Positions 1-8,055 of a DNA stretch of 64,000 bases are shown piece by piece (the first letter of the stretch is position 1; each line of letters starts with the position of its first letter). Below the pieces are notes generated by a model. The model had not been told where the DNA came from, searched no databases, and saw nothing but the letters and a program-made list of their open reading frames with translations. The position numbers and the translations under genes were made by a program. Source of the DNA: Brevundimonas sp. (lineage in GTDB: Bacteria; Pseudomonadota; Alphaproteobacteria; Caulobacterales; Caulobacteraceae); the NCBI RefSeq assembly GCF_030704825.1, contig NZ_JAUYNX010000024.1:62001-126000 (forward strand), written 5' to 3'.

Positions 1-138
1 GCCGGTGACGGGGGCGAACATGGGCGGCCGGTTCTTCGCCGCCGCCGGGTCGAAGATGAAGGACGCGGGCGCCTCGGACAGGCCCGACTGGCCGGGGACG
101 TGGACGGGCTTGCCGGGCTGGGAGGGGGAACGGGCCAT
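1..138 (-). CDS. N-terminal fragment of an unrecognised protein (cut by window edge)
   Basis: The first 46 codons of a minus-strand gene run off the left edge, starting at an ATG at 138. The visible peptide is a proline- and serine-rich leader (MARSPSQPGKPVHVPGQSG...) followed by a segment ending FIFDPAAAKNRPPMFAPVTG. There is no signal peptide or membrane segment. Long disordered leaders of this kind precede several alphaproteobacterial enzymes, UvrB being one possibility, but no catalytic motif lies inside the window, so the product is left unnamed. Codon use fits the neighbouring genes. Confidence 0.5.
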   Translation of the reverse strand, partial: MARSPSQPGKPVHVPGQSGLSEAPASFIFDPAAAKNRPPMFAPVTG

Positions 139-181
139 GAACAGAACCTAGGGTGCGAGGCCCGGTTCGGCTAGGGGCGGA

Positions 182-379
182 CTATGCGTTGCGCAGCAGA
201 ACACCCGCGGTCAGGACGGCGAAGGCGACGGCCAGGGTGTTGAAGACGTGCTCGCTGACCACCGGGATGGCGACGTCGCCGTACTGGGCCAGCATGGCCA
301 GGACGGCCAGCACCACGGCGAGGGCGAACAGGGGCACGGACGGGGCCGTGAGGGGAAGGCCGACGCGACGAAGGGCCAT
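182..379 (-). CDS. Small two-TM membrane protein, unknown
   Basis: A 65-residue protein with two hydrophobic segments, about residues 14-33 and 46-63, joined by a short polar stretch (AQYGDVAIPVVSEH). The ATG at 379 is chosen because the frame upstream is arginine-rich shadow sequence. No family is recognised. It lies alone between the leftmost fragment and the PEP-mutase-like gene. It would sit in the inner membrane. Short length and lack of known relatives keep confidence moderate. Confidence 0.5.
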   Translation of the reverse strand: MALRRVGLPLTAPSVPLFALAVVLAVLAMLAQYGDVAIPVVSEHVFNTLAVAFAVLTAGVLLRNA

Positions 380-599
380 GGGGCGGTGTCCTGATGCGCG
401 ACGCGGCGCGGGATGCAGCGGTCGAGCTTGGCCGTAACGCGGCGCGCGCGCCCCTGTTCCGCACGTCCACGCGCCGCTAACCTGAGGCGACCGGGCCGCT
501 GCTGACAGCCGGTGGCGGCAGGGTGATGAGGATGTCCGGAAACCGCGAGCGGCCCGGCCCGGCCGTCCCCATGTTGCCAGTCTCACCGAGGAGCCTTCC

Positions 600-1388
600 A
601 TGACCCCCTTCCACGCCCTGCACCACGACGGCCTGCTGATCCTGCCCAACGCCTGGGACGGGGGCTCGGCGGCCCTGATGCGGGCGAAGGGAGCGAAGGC
701 GATCGCCACGACCAGCGCCGGCGTGGCCTGGGCGCTGGGCTGGCCGGACGGGGACGCCCTGCCGGTCGACCGGGCGGTGCAGGTGTGCGTGGACGTGGTG
801 CGCGCGGCCCAGGGGCTGCCGGTGTCGATCGATTTCGAGGGCGGCTATTCCGACGATCCGGCCGCGGTGGCGGCGCAGGCGAAGCGTCTGGTCGAGGCGG
901 GGGCGCAGGGGATCAATATCGAGGACGGCGGCGGGACGCCGGAGTTGCTGGCCAGCAAGATCGCGGCGATCCGGGCGGCGGTCGGACCGGATCTGTTCGT
1001 CAACGCCCGCTGCGACGTGTGGCTGAGAGGGGTCGGAGAGCCCGGGACGCGCGTGGCCGAGGCGACGCGGCGGGGGGCGATCTATCAGGCGGCGGGGGCC
1101 GACGGCCTGTTCACGCCCGGGCTGACCGACGCGGCGGACATCGCGGCCATGGTCGCCGCCACGCTCCTGCCCCTGAACCTGCTGGCCTATCCCGGCCTGC
1201 CGGACGCGAAGACGCTGGAGGCGCTGGGCGTGCGGCGGCTGAGCGCCGGATCGGGCATCTGCGGGGCGACCTGGGGCCGGGCGGCGGCGCTGACCGAGGG
1301 TTTCCTCGCCGACGGACGCTCGGAGCCGCTGGGCGAAGGCGCCCTGGGCTGGGGCGAGGTCAACGCGCTGATGCCGGACGCGGGATGA
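600..1388 (+). CDS. Isocitrate lyase/PEP mutase superfamily enzyme
   Basis: A 262-residue cytoplasmic TIM-barrel protein of the isocitrate lyase/phosphoenolpyruvate mutase superfamily, which make or break C-C or C-P bonds next to a carboxylate using Mg2+. The start is the ATG at 600, just after CGAGGAGCC. Visible family features are NAWDGGSA (17-24), the metal-site region SIDFEGGY (77-83 with D78 and E80), GINIEDGG (105-112) and NARCDVWL (135-142). The KKCGH loop of true isocitrate lyases is absent, so lyase activity on isocitrate is unlikely. Related proteins include oxaloacetate decarboxylases and 2,3-dimethylmalate lyases, and many are uncharacterised. Its stop codon overlaps the start of the following alkyltransferase gene (ATGA), so the two are translationally coupled. 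Confidence 0.85.
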   Translation: MTPFHALHHDGLLILPNAWDGGSAALMRAKGAKAIATTSAGVAWALGWPDGDALPVDRAVQVCVDVVRAAQGLPVSIDFEGGYSDDPAAVAAQAKRLVEAGAQGINIEDGGGTPELLASKIAAIRAAVGPDLFVNARCDVWLRGVGEPGTRVAEATRRGAIYQAAGADGLFTPGLTDAADIAAMVAATLLPLNLLAYPGLPDAKTLEALGVRRLSAGSGICGATWGRAAALTEGFLADGRSEPLGEGALGWGEVNALMPDAG

Positions 1389-1918
1389 ACCCGCCCGACC
1401 GCCTGACCCTGTCCTGGGTCGAGAGCCCGATCGGGCCGCTGGCCCTGGCTTGCGACGCGGCGGGCGCGGTGCGCGGCGTGTCGTTCGGGGCCCCGGCCGA
1501 CGGGGGTCTGATCAAGGCGATGCGGCGCGAGTATCCGCAGGCGGCGCTGGCGGACGGAGAAACCCCGGCGGCCGTCGCGCGCGAGCTGACCGCCTATTTC
1601 GACGGCGACCGCGAGGCCCTGAACCGCGTGTCGTGGTCGCTGGAAGGCGCGGCGTCCGGCGACGGCTTCCAGCCGCGGGTGTGGAAGGCCCTGGCCGCCG
1701 TCCCGGCCGGTGTGACCATCAGCTATGGCGAGATGGCGAAGCGGGCCGGCGAACCCGGTGCGGCCCAGGCGGCGGGCGTGGCCCTGAACCGCAATCCCAT
1801 CCCGCTGGTGCTGGCCTGCCATCGGGTCATCGGGGCCGGCGGCGCCCTGGTCGGCTTCGGCGGCGGTCTGGAGCGCAAGGGCTGGCTGCTGAGGCACGAG
1901 GGGGCGCTGCTGATCTGA
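1385..1918 (+). CDS. ogt: Methylated-DNA--[protein]-cysteine S-methyltransferase
   Basis: A 177-residue suicide DNA-repair protein that transfers alkyl groups from O6-alkylguanine or O4-alkylthymine to its own cysteine. The C-terminal MGMT domain is clear: FQPRVWKALAAVPAGVTISYGE, the hinge ALNRNPIPLVL, the active-site loop ACHRVIG with acceptor Cys145, and the tail GFGGGLERKGWLLRHEG. The usual PCHRV reads ACHRV here. The cysteine is retained, so this is not an alkyltransferase-like (Trp) protein. The ATG at 1385 overlaps the previous stop. The symbol is used in the generic Ogt sense. Confidence 0.88.
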   Translation: MNPPDRLTLSWVESPIGPLALACDAAGAVRGVSFGAPADGGLIKAMRREYPQAALADGETPAAVARELTAYFDGDREALNRVSWSLEGAASGDGFQPRVWKALAAVPAGVTISYGEMAKRAGEPGAAQAAGVALNRNPIPLVLACHRVIGAGGALVGFGGGLERKGWLLRHEGALLI

Positions 1919-1938
1919 GCAACGCCCCTCGTTCCGCC

Positions 1939-2808
1939 CTAGCGGCGGACCTGGACCCGCGCTTCGAGATCGGCCCAGCGGCGGGTCAGCTCGCGGAGCT
2001 CCTCGCGCAGGCGGGTCGCCTCGGCGCGGCTGATGGAGCCGTCGCGAACCCCGGCGGCGATGCGGGCCTCGATCTGGACCGCGCGGGGATCCGCGCCGTA
2101 GCCGCCGTCGTTCCCGGACCCGTAGTCGTCGCCGACCCGGCGGTTCAGGTCGGCGTAGCGCGCCTCCAGATCCTCGCGTTCGCGGGCGCTGAGGCCGTCG
2201 CGCTCATACTGGGCTTCAAGCCGCACGAGGGCCTGAAAGTCGCTGCGCAGGCGGGTCGATTCCGCCCGGGTGATGTCGCGGGCGCGCAGGGCGGCGGCGA
2301 CGCGGGCGTTGAAGGCGCCCGTCTGGCCGGCCAACGGCTCCCAGCTGTCATAGTCGTCGCCGTCGTCGTCATACCCGTCGGAATCGAGGCGCCGGGTCAG
2401 GTCGCGATAGCGGTTGTTGAGCTCGGTCCGCTCGGCCGTGGTGAACCGGCCGTCGGCGGCGTAGCGGGTCTCCAACGCGACCAGATCGCCGTAGTCGGCG
2501 CGCAGCCGCGTCGACTGGCTGTACGACAGCGTCCCGTCGCGGACACCGGCGTCCAGCCGCGCCTCGAAGGCTGCGCGCTGGTTGAACAGCGGCCGGCGGC
2601 CGCGGCTCCATTCGGAGTCCAGCGTGGTCTGGCCGGTCCCGAACAACGCGCCCAGGATGGTTTCGAGCACCCGCCCGCCCTGGGACGAATCCTGCGGCGG
2701 CGGGCTGTAGGGGGTTTGGTTGTAAGGCGTCTGGGCCGAGGCGCCGGCGGCGGCGGCGGCGAGGGTGAGGGCCGCGGCGGCGGCCGTGAGGGTCTTGATG
2801 GCGGTCAT
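1939..2808 (-). CDS. Secreted charged-repeat protein, three copies of an RLR helix-pair module
   Basis: A 289-residue protein with a signal peptide (about residues 1-25, cleavage near GASAQT), a Pro/Gln/Ser linker, then three copies of a charged helical module. Each module reads roughly RxxxFxARxxAGxRDGxxSxxxxTRLRxDxxxLxxLExxYxxDGLSxxERxxLxxRYxDLxRR, and the third lacks its second half. Acidic linkers (DDDGDD type) separate the modules. Two single-module relatives occur in this window, at 37629-38030 and 58617-59051. The protein is probably periplasmic and mostly helical. Function unknown. The start is the ATG at 2808, which begins the signal peptide. Confidence 0.8.
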   Translation of the reverse strand: MTAIKTLTAAAAALTLAAAAAGASAQTPYNQTPYSPPPQDSSQGGRVLETILGALFGTGQTTLDSEWSRGRRPLFNQRAAFEARLDAGVRDGTLSYSQSTRLRADYGDLVALETRYAADGRFTTAERTELNNRYRDLTRRLDSDGYDDDGDDYDSWEPLAGQTGAFNARVAAALRARDITRAESTRLRSDFQALVRLEAQYERDGLSAREREDLEARYADLNRRVGDDYGSGNDGGYGADPRAVQIEARIAAGVRDGSISRAEATRLREELRELTRRWADLEARVQVRR

Positions 2809-2936
2809 GGGGGGTTCTTTCCGGCGGGGGTTGCCCTGTGGCGGAAAGAACGGGGGTAGGCGGGGAAGGTTGCCGGGGCCGATGCGATGGCCGCCCCCCT
2901 CCCTCCGCGGGCGAGGAGACGCTAGAGCTTGACCCC

Positions 2937-3761
2937 ATGACCGCCCTCCCCCTCGCCGACCTGCTGCTCCTGCTCGCCGCCCTGACGGCGGCGGGACTGG
3001 TCGGGGGGCTGATCGCAGGGCTGTTCGGCGTCGGTGGCGGGACGGTGATCGTGCCGGCGGTCTTCTACGCCTTCGAGGTTCTGGGCGTGGGAGGCGAAGG
3101 CAATCTGCATACGGCGATCGGGACCTCGCTGCTGACCATCGTGGCCACCTCCTGGCGATCACTGAAGGCGCACAGGGCGCATGGGGCGGTGGACGAGATC
3201 GTGCTGAGGACGTGGACGCCGTGGGTGGCGTTCGGAGGGCTGCTCGGCGCGGCGGCGGCGGGGGTCGCCTCGATGGAGGGTCTGGCCCTGGTCTATGGCG
3301 TCTGCCTGGCCCTGGTGGCGGCGCAGCTCGGGCTGATGCCGGAACGGTACGTGCTGCGGCCCGACCTGCCGACCGGCTGGGGGCGACGCGTGGTCGGCAC
3401 GGCCATCGGCGGGCTGTCGGCGATGATGGGGATCGGCGGCGGAAGTTTCGGCGGCATGACCATGACGCTGTGCGGGCGGCCGATTCACCAGGCGGTGGCG
3501 ACGGCCTCCGGCTTCGGCCTGGCCATCGGGGCGACGGCGACGCTGGGGTTCGTCGTGTTCGGCTGGAACGCGGCGGGGCGGCCGCCGCTGTCGCTGGGGT
3601 ACGTCAACGTCCCGGGCGCGGTGGTGATGGCGGTGCTGACGACGACGGTGGCCCCGTGGGGGGCGAAGCTGGCGCACAGTCTGGACCGGCGGGTGCTGAG
3701 AAAGGCGTTCGCGATCTGGCTGCTGATCACGGCGGCGCTGGTGGTAGTGAAGGCGTTGTAG
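2937..3761 (+). CDS. TauE/SafE-family membrane transporter
   Basis: A 274-residue integral membrane protein of the sulfite exporter TauE/SafE (DUF81) family. It shows the two internal halves typical of the family: an N-terminal glycine motif GLFGVGGGTVIVPA (about 28-41) and a second copy GLSAMMGIGGGSFGG before the C-terminal half. Seven to eight hydrophobic helices are visible. The substrate is not readable from sequence; relatives move sulfite, sulfonates or other organic anions. The ATG at 2937 starts directly at the first membrane-bound segment. It converges on the protease at 3794, with a strong hairpin between them. Confidence 0.88.
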   Translation: MTALPLADLLLLLAALTAAGLVGGLIAGLFGVGGGTVIVPAVFYAFEVLGVGGEGNLHTAIGTSLLTIVATSWRSLKAHRAHGAVDEIVLRTWTPWVAFGGLLGAAAAGVASMEGLALVYGVCLALVAAQLGLMPERYVLRPDLPTGWGRRVVGTAIGGLSAMMGIGGGSFGGMTMTLCGRPIHQAVATASGFGLAIGATATLGFVVFGWNAAGRPPLSLGYVNVPGAVVMAVLTTTVAPWGAKLAHSLDRRVLRKAFAIWLLITAALVVVKAL

Positions 3762-3788
3762 GGGTCGGGCATCCGGGATGCCCGGCCC
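3762..3788. terminator. Bidirectional hairpin between convergent genes
   Basis: A 12-bp inverted repeat (3762-3773 with 3777-3788, one G-T pair) with a CGG loop fills the whole gap between the TauE gene and the convergent protease gene. The position suits a shared terminator. Neither strand has a long T tract directly after it. Confidence 0.65.
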
Positions 3789-3793
3789 GCCCT

Positions 3794-4312
3794 TTACGGT
3801 CGCAGCGTGATTCCGGCCGGAGTGGCGGTGAAGGCCGACAGGCGGCCGAGATAGCTCATGCCGAGGAGGGAATGGGGCAGGCCGTGCTCGACAACCATGG
3901 CCTCGACCCGCTCGACACGGGCGCCGGCCACGGCGACGGCCCCGAGCTCGACCGGGGCGGCGCGCACCGGCCCCGAGGCGGTGATCACCGTGCCCGAAAA
4001 ATCATCGGCCTTGAGCCGCAGGCCCAGACGGACGGCGTCATCGGTCGTCAGAACCACGACGCTGGCGCCGGTGTCGACCATGACGCGAACCGCCCGGCCG
4101 TCGATGACCGCTTCCGCCCAATAGTGGCCGTCGGCGGATTTCAACACCTGGGCCGGGGCGCCGCGGGCCGCATGGACCTCGGCGAAGGCGGCCGGGGGCG
4201 TAGCGGCCTGCGCCTGACCCCGGGCATCGGCGTGGTTGAGCCACCAGGCGGTGGTCAGGGCCGAAGCCACCGCGAGGGCCATGACTCCGAGAGAGGAAAA
4301 GTCGAAACGCAT
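3794..4312 (-). CDS. Membrane-anchored retropepsin-like aspartic protease
   Basis: A 172-residue protein of the TIGR02281/retropepsin-like family. One N-terminal hydrophobic segment (about 8-27) anchors it in the inner membrane, with the rest in the periplasm. The single aspartic-protease motif is MVDTGASVVVL with Asp80; later hydrophobic-Gly positions (HSLLGMSYLGRL) form the psi-loop. As in retroviral proteases, an active site would need a dimer. The start is the ATG at 4312, since the longer frame upstream adds only non-hydrophobic residues. Substrates of the bacterial family are mostly unknown. Confidence 0.82.
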   Translation of the reverse strand: MRFDFSSLGVMALAVASALTTAWWLNHADARGQAQAATPPAAFAEVHAARGAPAQVLKSADGHYWAEAVIDGRAVRVMVDTGASVVVLTTDDAVRLGLRLKADDFSGTVITASGPVRAAPVELGAVAVAGARVERVEAMVVEHGLPHSLLGMSYLGRLSAFTATPAGITLRP

Positions 4313-4458
4313 GTTCGGGGCGTGCTCACGCGGACAGATGACCGCTTCCGCGGCCTCTCCCTGTCGCACAGCGCGGTTGGCATGCCGTGAAGGGGGATGG
4401 TTTGCGGGGGGTTAAGGCAGGATCAGGCCGTTGCGGCGGCCCCGGGCCTAGTCCCTGA

Positions 4459-4662
4459 TCACGTGAACCTCGCCCGGCCCGGCAGCTCAGCCATGATCGC
4501 CGCCCGTTCGGCGTCGGTGAATCCGCTCCAGCCGCCGATTTCGGACAGGGTGCGCCAGCAGCCCAGGCAGAGGCCCGAAGCGCCGTCGACGACGCAGACC
4601 TTGACGCAGGGCGTGGCGACGGCGCGCGGCGGCTGTGGCGGTTGGGCGACAGTTGATGACAT
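4459..4662 (-). CDS. DUF1289 domain protein
   Basis: A 67-residue protein with the DUF1289 signature: TPCVKVCVVD, GLCLGCWRTLSEIGGW and AERAAIMAELPGR. Four cysteines in CxxxC and CxxC spacing suggest a metal or Fe-S site, but none is established that I know of. An in-frame upstream ATG at 4698 would add 12 residues. The ATG at 4662 is preferred because the family begins a few residues before the first cysteines. It lies alone between the protease and a small plus-strand gene. Confidence 0.8.
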   Translation of the reverse strand: MSSTVAQPPQPPRAVATPCVKVCVVDGASGLCLGCWRTLSEIGGWSGFTDAERAAIMAELPGRARFT

Positions 4663-4815
4663 CAATACGAAATATGCTCCGGCTGCGGAGTAAAACACTT
4701 GCGTTTTTCGCGTCGCGAAGTCAGGTTAAGGATGACGCGAAACGACTATGACGGTGAGATTCCCGAAAAGCACGACGTGTCTCTTTTCATCGTTCCATCG
4801 AAAGGAGACGCCAGG

Positions 4816-4971
4816 ATGAACGACAGAGACCGCAACCTGCAGCACGCCATGATGTCCTTCGCCCTGTGGGGCGGGATGCTGGTCAACACGAAGAATGGCA
4901 ACGGGGCCGGCGACCGCGTGGTCAGCCACCCGTCGAACTTCGTCCCCATCAAGATCGAGAAGCGGCGCTAG
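4816..4971 (+). CDS. Small protein, 51 aa, unknown
   Basis: A 51-residue protein with a good ribosome binding site (AAAGGAG at 4801-4807, 8 nt before the ATG at 4816) and a strong hairpin terminator 20 nt after its stop. The middle has a short hydrophobic patch (MMSFALWGGMLVN) and the end is basic (PIKIEKRR). No family is recognised. A longer open frame begins at 4699 but has no Shine-Dalgarno sequence. Confidence 0.55.
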   Translation: MNDRDRNLQHAMMSFALWGGMLVNTKNGNGAGDRVVSHPSNFVPIKIEKRR

Positions 4972-4991
4972 CCTTCCCGATCCGTCGACCC

Positions 4992-5024
4992 GCAGAGCCC
5001 CGGTCCGCAAGACCGGGGCTCTGC
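4992..5024 (+). terminator. Strong hairpin terminator
   Basis: A perfect 14-bp inverted repeat (4992-5005 with 5011-5024) with loop CGCAA follows the 51-residue gene. The stem is GC-rich. The trailing AATTGG lacks a T run, so termination efficiency is uncertain. Confidence 0.65.
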
Positions 5025-5098
5025 AATTGGCGGTCAGGTCCGGTCAGTCGCGCTGGCGGTCGATCCGTGCCACTATGGGACGACGGGGAGACGGGGAC

Positions 5099-5419
5099 AT
5101 GCTCTGGTTGAAGGCGACGCTGGTGGCGAGGACGGCCGCGCGGCCCTGGCGCGTCGGCTGGCCGCTCGAGCGCGGCGTCGATTTCGCCATGACCCTTCGC
5201 GTCCCGCCGACGGTCGCGCCGCCGACGGAGCGGGACCCTCGCCCCCACGCCGAGCCGGCCTGCTTCCTGGACGAGGACCTCGCCGTCCCGTCCGACCTCG
5301 CCATCGTACGAACCTTCGTCAGCCTGGCCGCGGCCGAGGCGGCCTCGGTCGAAAGCGCGCCGGAAGCCGCGGGACTGCGGGCCTGGTGGTCGCTGGCCAG
5401 CAAGCCGCCCAGGGCCTGA
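5099..5419 (+). CDS. Hypothetical protein, 106 aa
   Basis: A 106-residue open frame starting at the ATG at 5099, after purine-rich GGGGAGACGGGGAC. It contains a basic N-terminal segment, a proline-rich middle (VPPTVAPPTERDP) and an alanine-rich helix near the end. No family is recognised. It lies just upstream of the crotonase gene in the same direction and could be co-transcribed with it. Overlapping minus-strand frames exist but are arginine/proline-rich shadows. It is retained with modest confidence because the residue composition looks protein-like. Confidence 0.42.
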   Translation: MLWLKATLVARTAARPWRVGWPLERGVDFAMTLRVPPTVAPPTERDPRPHAEPACFLDEDLAVPSDLAIVRTFVSLAAAEAASVESAPEAAGLRAWWSLASKPPRA

Positions 5420-5456
5420 CGTTGCGGCGCGGCCGCGCTTGCGGCACAGCGGAGCC

Positions 5457-6254
5457 ATGACCCTGATCCGCCGAGACCGCCGCGACCACGTCGAAGTCTG
5501 GACCCTGGACCGGCCCGACCGGCTGAACGCCCTGCCCGATCTCGAGGACGGCGAGGCCTTCGCGGCTGCCTGCGAGGCGGTGAACGCCGACATGGGCGTG
5601 CGCTGCGTGGTTCTGACCGGGGCCGGGCGGGCCTTCTCGGCCGGCGGCGACCTGAAGGCCATGAAGGAGCGGCGCGATCTGTTCGCCGGCTCGGGCGCCG
5701 AAATCCGCGAACGCTATCGCCGCGTGGTGCACCGGATCGTCCGCTCGCTGTACGGGCTGGAGGTTCCATTGGTCACGGCCGTGAACGGGCCGGCCATGGG
5801 GCTGGGTTGCGACATCGCCGGGCTGGCGGACATCCGCATCGCCTCGGAGACGGCGACGTTCGGCGTGCCCTTCCTGAAGCTGGGCATATTGCCGGGCGAC
5901 GGCGGGGCCTGGCTGATGCCGCGCAACATCGGGTATGCGCGGGCGGCCGAGATGCTGTTCACGGCCCGGGTGCTGGACGCGCCGACCGCGATGGAATGGG
6001 GATTGATCAGCCGGGTGGTCGCGCCCGAACGGCTGATGGACGAGGCCATGCAGATCGCGGAGGACGTGGCCTCCCGGGCTCCCCGGGCCCTGCGCATGAC
6101 CAAGGCCCTGCTGCGCCAGGGCCGCGACGCGACCTTCGACCAGATCCTGGAGATGACCGCCTCGATGCAGGCGCTGGCGCATCTGGGCGAGGACCACGCG
6201 GAGGGCGTGGCGGCGGCGCTGGAGAAGCGGCCGGCGGACTTCACCGGCCGCTAG
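5457..6254 (+). CDS. Enoyl-CoA hydratase/isomerase (crotonase) family protein
   Basis: A 265-residue crotonase-fold enzyme acting on acyl-CoA thioesters. Oxyanion-hole segments are visible: GRAFSAGGDLKAM (58-70) and NGPAMGLGCDIAGLADIRIA, followed by FLKLGILPGDGGAWLMPR and the C-terminal VVAPERLMDEAM. The exact reaction (hydration, isomerisation or degradation of branched substrates) cannot be read from these motifs. The start is the ATG at 5457. It is not next to other beta-oxidation genes, so pathway assignment is open. Confidence 0.87.
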   Translation: MTLIRRDRRDHVEVWTLDRPDRLNALPDLEDGEAFAAACEAVNADMGVRCVVLTGAGRAFSAGGDLKAMKERRDLFAGSGAEIRERYRRVVHRIVRSLYGLEVPLVTAVNGPAMGLGCDIAGLADIRIASETATFGVPFLKLGILPGDGGAWLMPRNIGYARAAEMLFTARVLDAPTAMEWGLISRVVAPERLMDEAMQIAEDVASRAPRALRMTKALLRQGRDATFDQILEMTASMQALAHLGEDHAEGVAAALEKRPADFTGR

Positions 6255-6262
6255 CTCAAAGC

Positions 6263-7279
6263 CTACCCGGCCTGCGCCGGAGCCCGCATCGAACGGCCGG
6301 CCGGAACGCCGACGGCCGCGGCGCGGGGGGCGCCCGCCGTCTCGCCGGGCTTCATGAATTTGACCAGCACGCGCTGGCCGATCAGCAGGGGCGCGTCGCC
6401 GGCGGTGACGACCACCTCGACCACCCGTTCGTCCGAGCGTTGCGACGGGTCGTCCGAGGCCAGCTTGCGGGCGCCGAAGACGGCGGCGCGGCGCAGGACG
6501 GCGCCGACATAGACCTTGGACGGATCGCCCTCGGGGGTGATCTCGACGGCCTGGCCCGGGGTGATGTTGGGGATGTCGCTCTCGACGATCTCGGCGCGGG
6601 CGATGCGGGGGGCGTCGGGCTCGAGGTCGAACATATTGGACACGTTCAGGGTCGAGGCGCCGGCGCCGGGATTGGCGTAGCGGCGCACGATCCGGCCGCT
6701 TTGCGGGGCGCGGATCACGGTCAGCTCAACGTCGTAGGCGGCCTGGTCGCGGCGGGCGCGGGCGGTCTGGACGGCCGCCTGCTGGTTGGCGAGGCGGGCC
6801 TGGGCGGTGGCGATGGCGTCGCGGGCCTGGTCCATGCGCGAGGCGGCGACGAAGTTGGACGCCACGAGCTGCTGCAGGCGATCGTGTTCGCGCTGGGCGG
6901 TGCGGATGTCGACCTGGATCAGACGCAGCTGGCTTTCGGCCTGGGCGACGTCGGCGTTGGCGCTCTGCAGGGCCAGACGGGGTTCGTCGTCCTCCTGACG
7001 GGCGAGGATCTGGCCGGCGACGACGCGGTCGCCTTCCTGCACCAGCACCTCGCGGACGACGCCGCCGCGGCGGGCCGCGATCTGGATGATGCCGCCCTCG
7101 ACATCGACCTTGCCGTTGGCGATGGCCGCATAGGGACTTTCGACCTTCTCGGACGCGGCCTTTTCCATCTCGGCCTTCTTCGCCTTGCCCGCGCCCTGGA
7201 CGAACAGGAAGCCGACGATGATGAGGACGACCAGCACCAGGCCGATCCAGAGCCATTTGTTCTTGAGGAAGGCGGGCAT
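6263..7279 (-). CDS. HlyD/DevB-type periplasmic adaptor of an ABC exporter
   Basis: A 338-residue membrane-fusion protein. A single N-terminal TM helix (WLWIGLVLVVLIIVGFLFV, about 8-26) is followed by a biotinyl-lipoyl-like half (GGVVREVLVQEGDRVVAGQIL), a long coiled-coil hairpin, the second lipoyl half (VIRAPQSGRIVRRYANPG) and a beta-barrel domain. It is the last gene of a three-gene minus-strand operon after the permease and ATPase. Such adaptors link an ABC permease of the MacB/DevC type to an outer-membrane channel. No TolC-type gene is present here. The start is the ATG at 7279, with an AGGACCTCCGAA leader. Confidence 0.87.
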   Translation of the reverse strand: MPAFLKNKWLWIGLVLVVLIIVGFLFVQGAGKAKKAEMEKAASEKVESPYAAIANGKVDVEGGIIQIAARRGGVVREVLVQEGDRVVAGQILARQEDDEPRLALQSANADVAQAESQLRLIQVDIRTAQREHDRLQQLVASNFVAASRMDQARDAIATAQARLANQQAAVQTARARRDQAAYDVELTVIRAPQSGRIVRRYANPGAGASTLNVSNMFDLEPDAPRIARAEIVESDIPNITPGQAVEITPEGDPSKVYVGAVLRRAAVFGARKLASDDPSQRSDERVVEVVVTAGDAPLLIGQRVLVKFMKPGETAGAPRAAAVGVPAGRSMRAPAQAG

Positions 7280-7299
7280 TTCGGAGGTCCTTGAAGGCG

Positions 7300-8055
7300 T
7301 CAGTGCGAGGCCAGCGTGGCGTTGGGATTGGGAATGCGGCGCTGATCGTCGATGATCACGCCGTCCTCGAGCTTGATGACCCGGTCGGCCCATTCCTCGA
7401 GGCGAGGATCGTGGGTCACGCAGATGACCGCGGCGCCGTGTTCGGTGGCGGCGCGGCGCAGCAGCCGGATGACGATCTGGCCGTTCTCGCCGTCGAGAGC
7501 CGAGGTCGGTTCGTCGGCGAAGAGAATCTGGGGATTCTTGGCCAGGCAGCGGGCGATGGCGACGCGCTGCTTCTCGCCCCCCGAAAGGGCCGAGGGCCGC
7601 TGATGCAGGCGCGGGCCGAGGCCGACCTCCTCCAGCGCGATCGTCGCCTGTTTCCGGGCGTCGGCCTTGGACAGTCCCTGGAACTTCAACACGATCTCGA
7701 CCTGCTGAAGCGCGCTCAGCGCCGGGAACAGGTTGAAGCCCTGAAAGATGAAGCCGCAGTGGTCGAGGCGGAATTTGTCGATCTTGCCGGAAGACAGCTT
7801 CCAGAGATTATCGACGTCGAGCGTGTCGACGCGGCCTTCCTCGGGTCGGAGCAGGCCGGACAGGGCGGCGATCAGGGTCGATTTGCCCGAGCCCGACGGC
7901 CCCATGACCATGGTCAGATCGCCGTGTTTCGCATCGAAGTCGACGCCCTTGAGCACCTCGATGAAGGACTTGCCGGACTTGAACCGCTTGACCAGGCCGG
8001 TGGCCTCAATGGCGGCGGCCCCGTGACGGCCGTGAAGCGTGGTGTGGCCGGTCAT
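7300..8055 (-). CDS. ABC transporter ATPase, DevA/LolD type
   Basis: A 251-residue nucleotide-binding subunit. Walker A GPSGSGKST, Q-loop IFQGFNLFPAL, signature LSGGEKQRVAIARCLA, Walker B ILFADEPTSALD and H-loop CVTHDPR are all intact. It belongs to the MacB/LolD/DevA group that drives FtsX-like permeases. Its ATG (8055) overlaps the TGA of the permease gene by four bases, showing translational coupling. Cargo unknown; DevBCA relatives export glycolipids, others export peptides or lipoproteins. Confidence 0.92.
   Translation of the reverse strand: MTGHTTLHGRHGAAAIEATGLVKRFKSGKSFIEVLKGVDFDAKHGDLTMVMGPSGSGKSTLIAALSGLLRPEEGRVDTLDVDNLWKLSSGKIDKFRLDHCGFIFQGFNLFPALSALQQVEIVLKFQGLSKADARKQATIALEEVGLGPRLHQRPSALSGGEKQRVAIARCLAKNPQILFADEPTSALDGENGQIVIRLLRRAATEHGAAVICVTHDPRLEEWADRVIKLEDGVIIDDQRRIPNPNATLASH

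Noticed and set aside
1-138. Assigning the left-edge fragment to uvrB
   Set aside because: Only a disordered leader is visible; there is no Walker motif or other UvrB feature inside the window.
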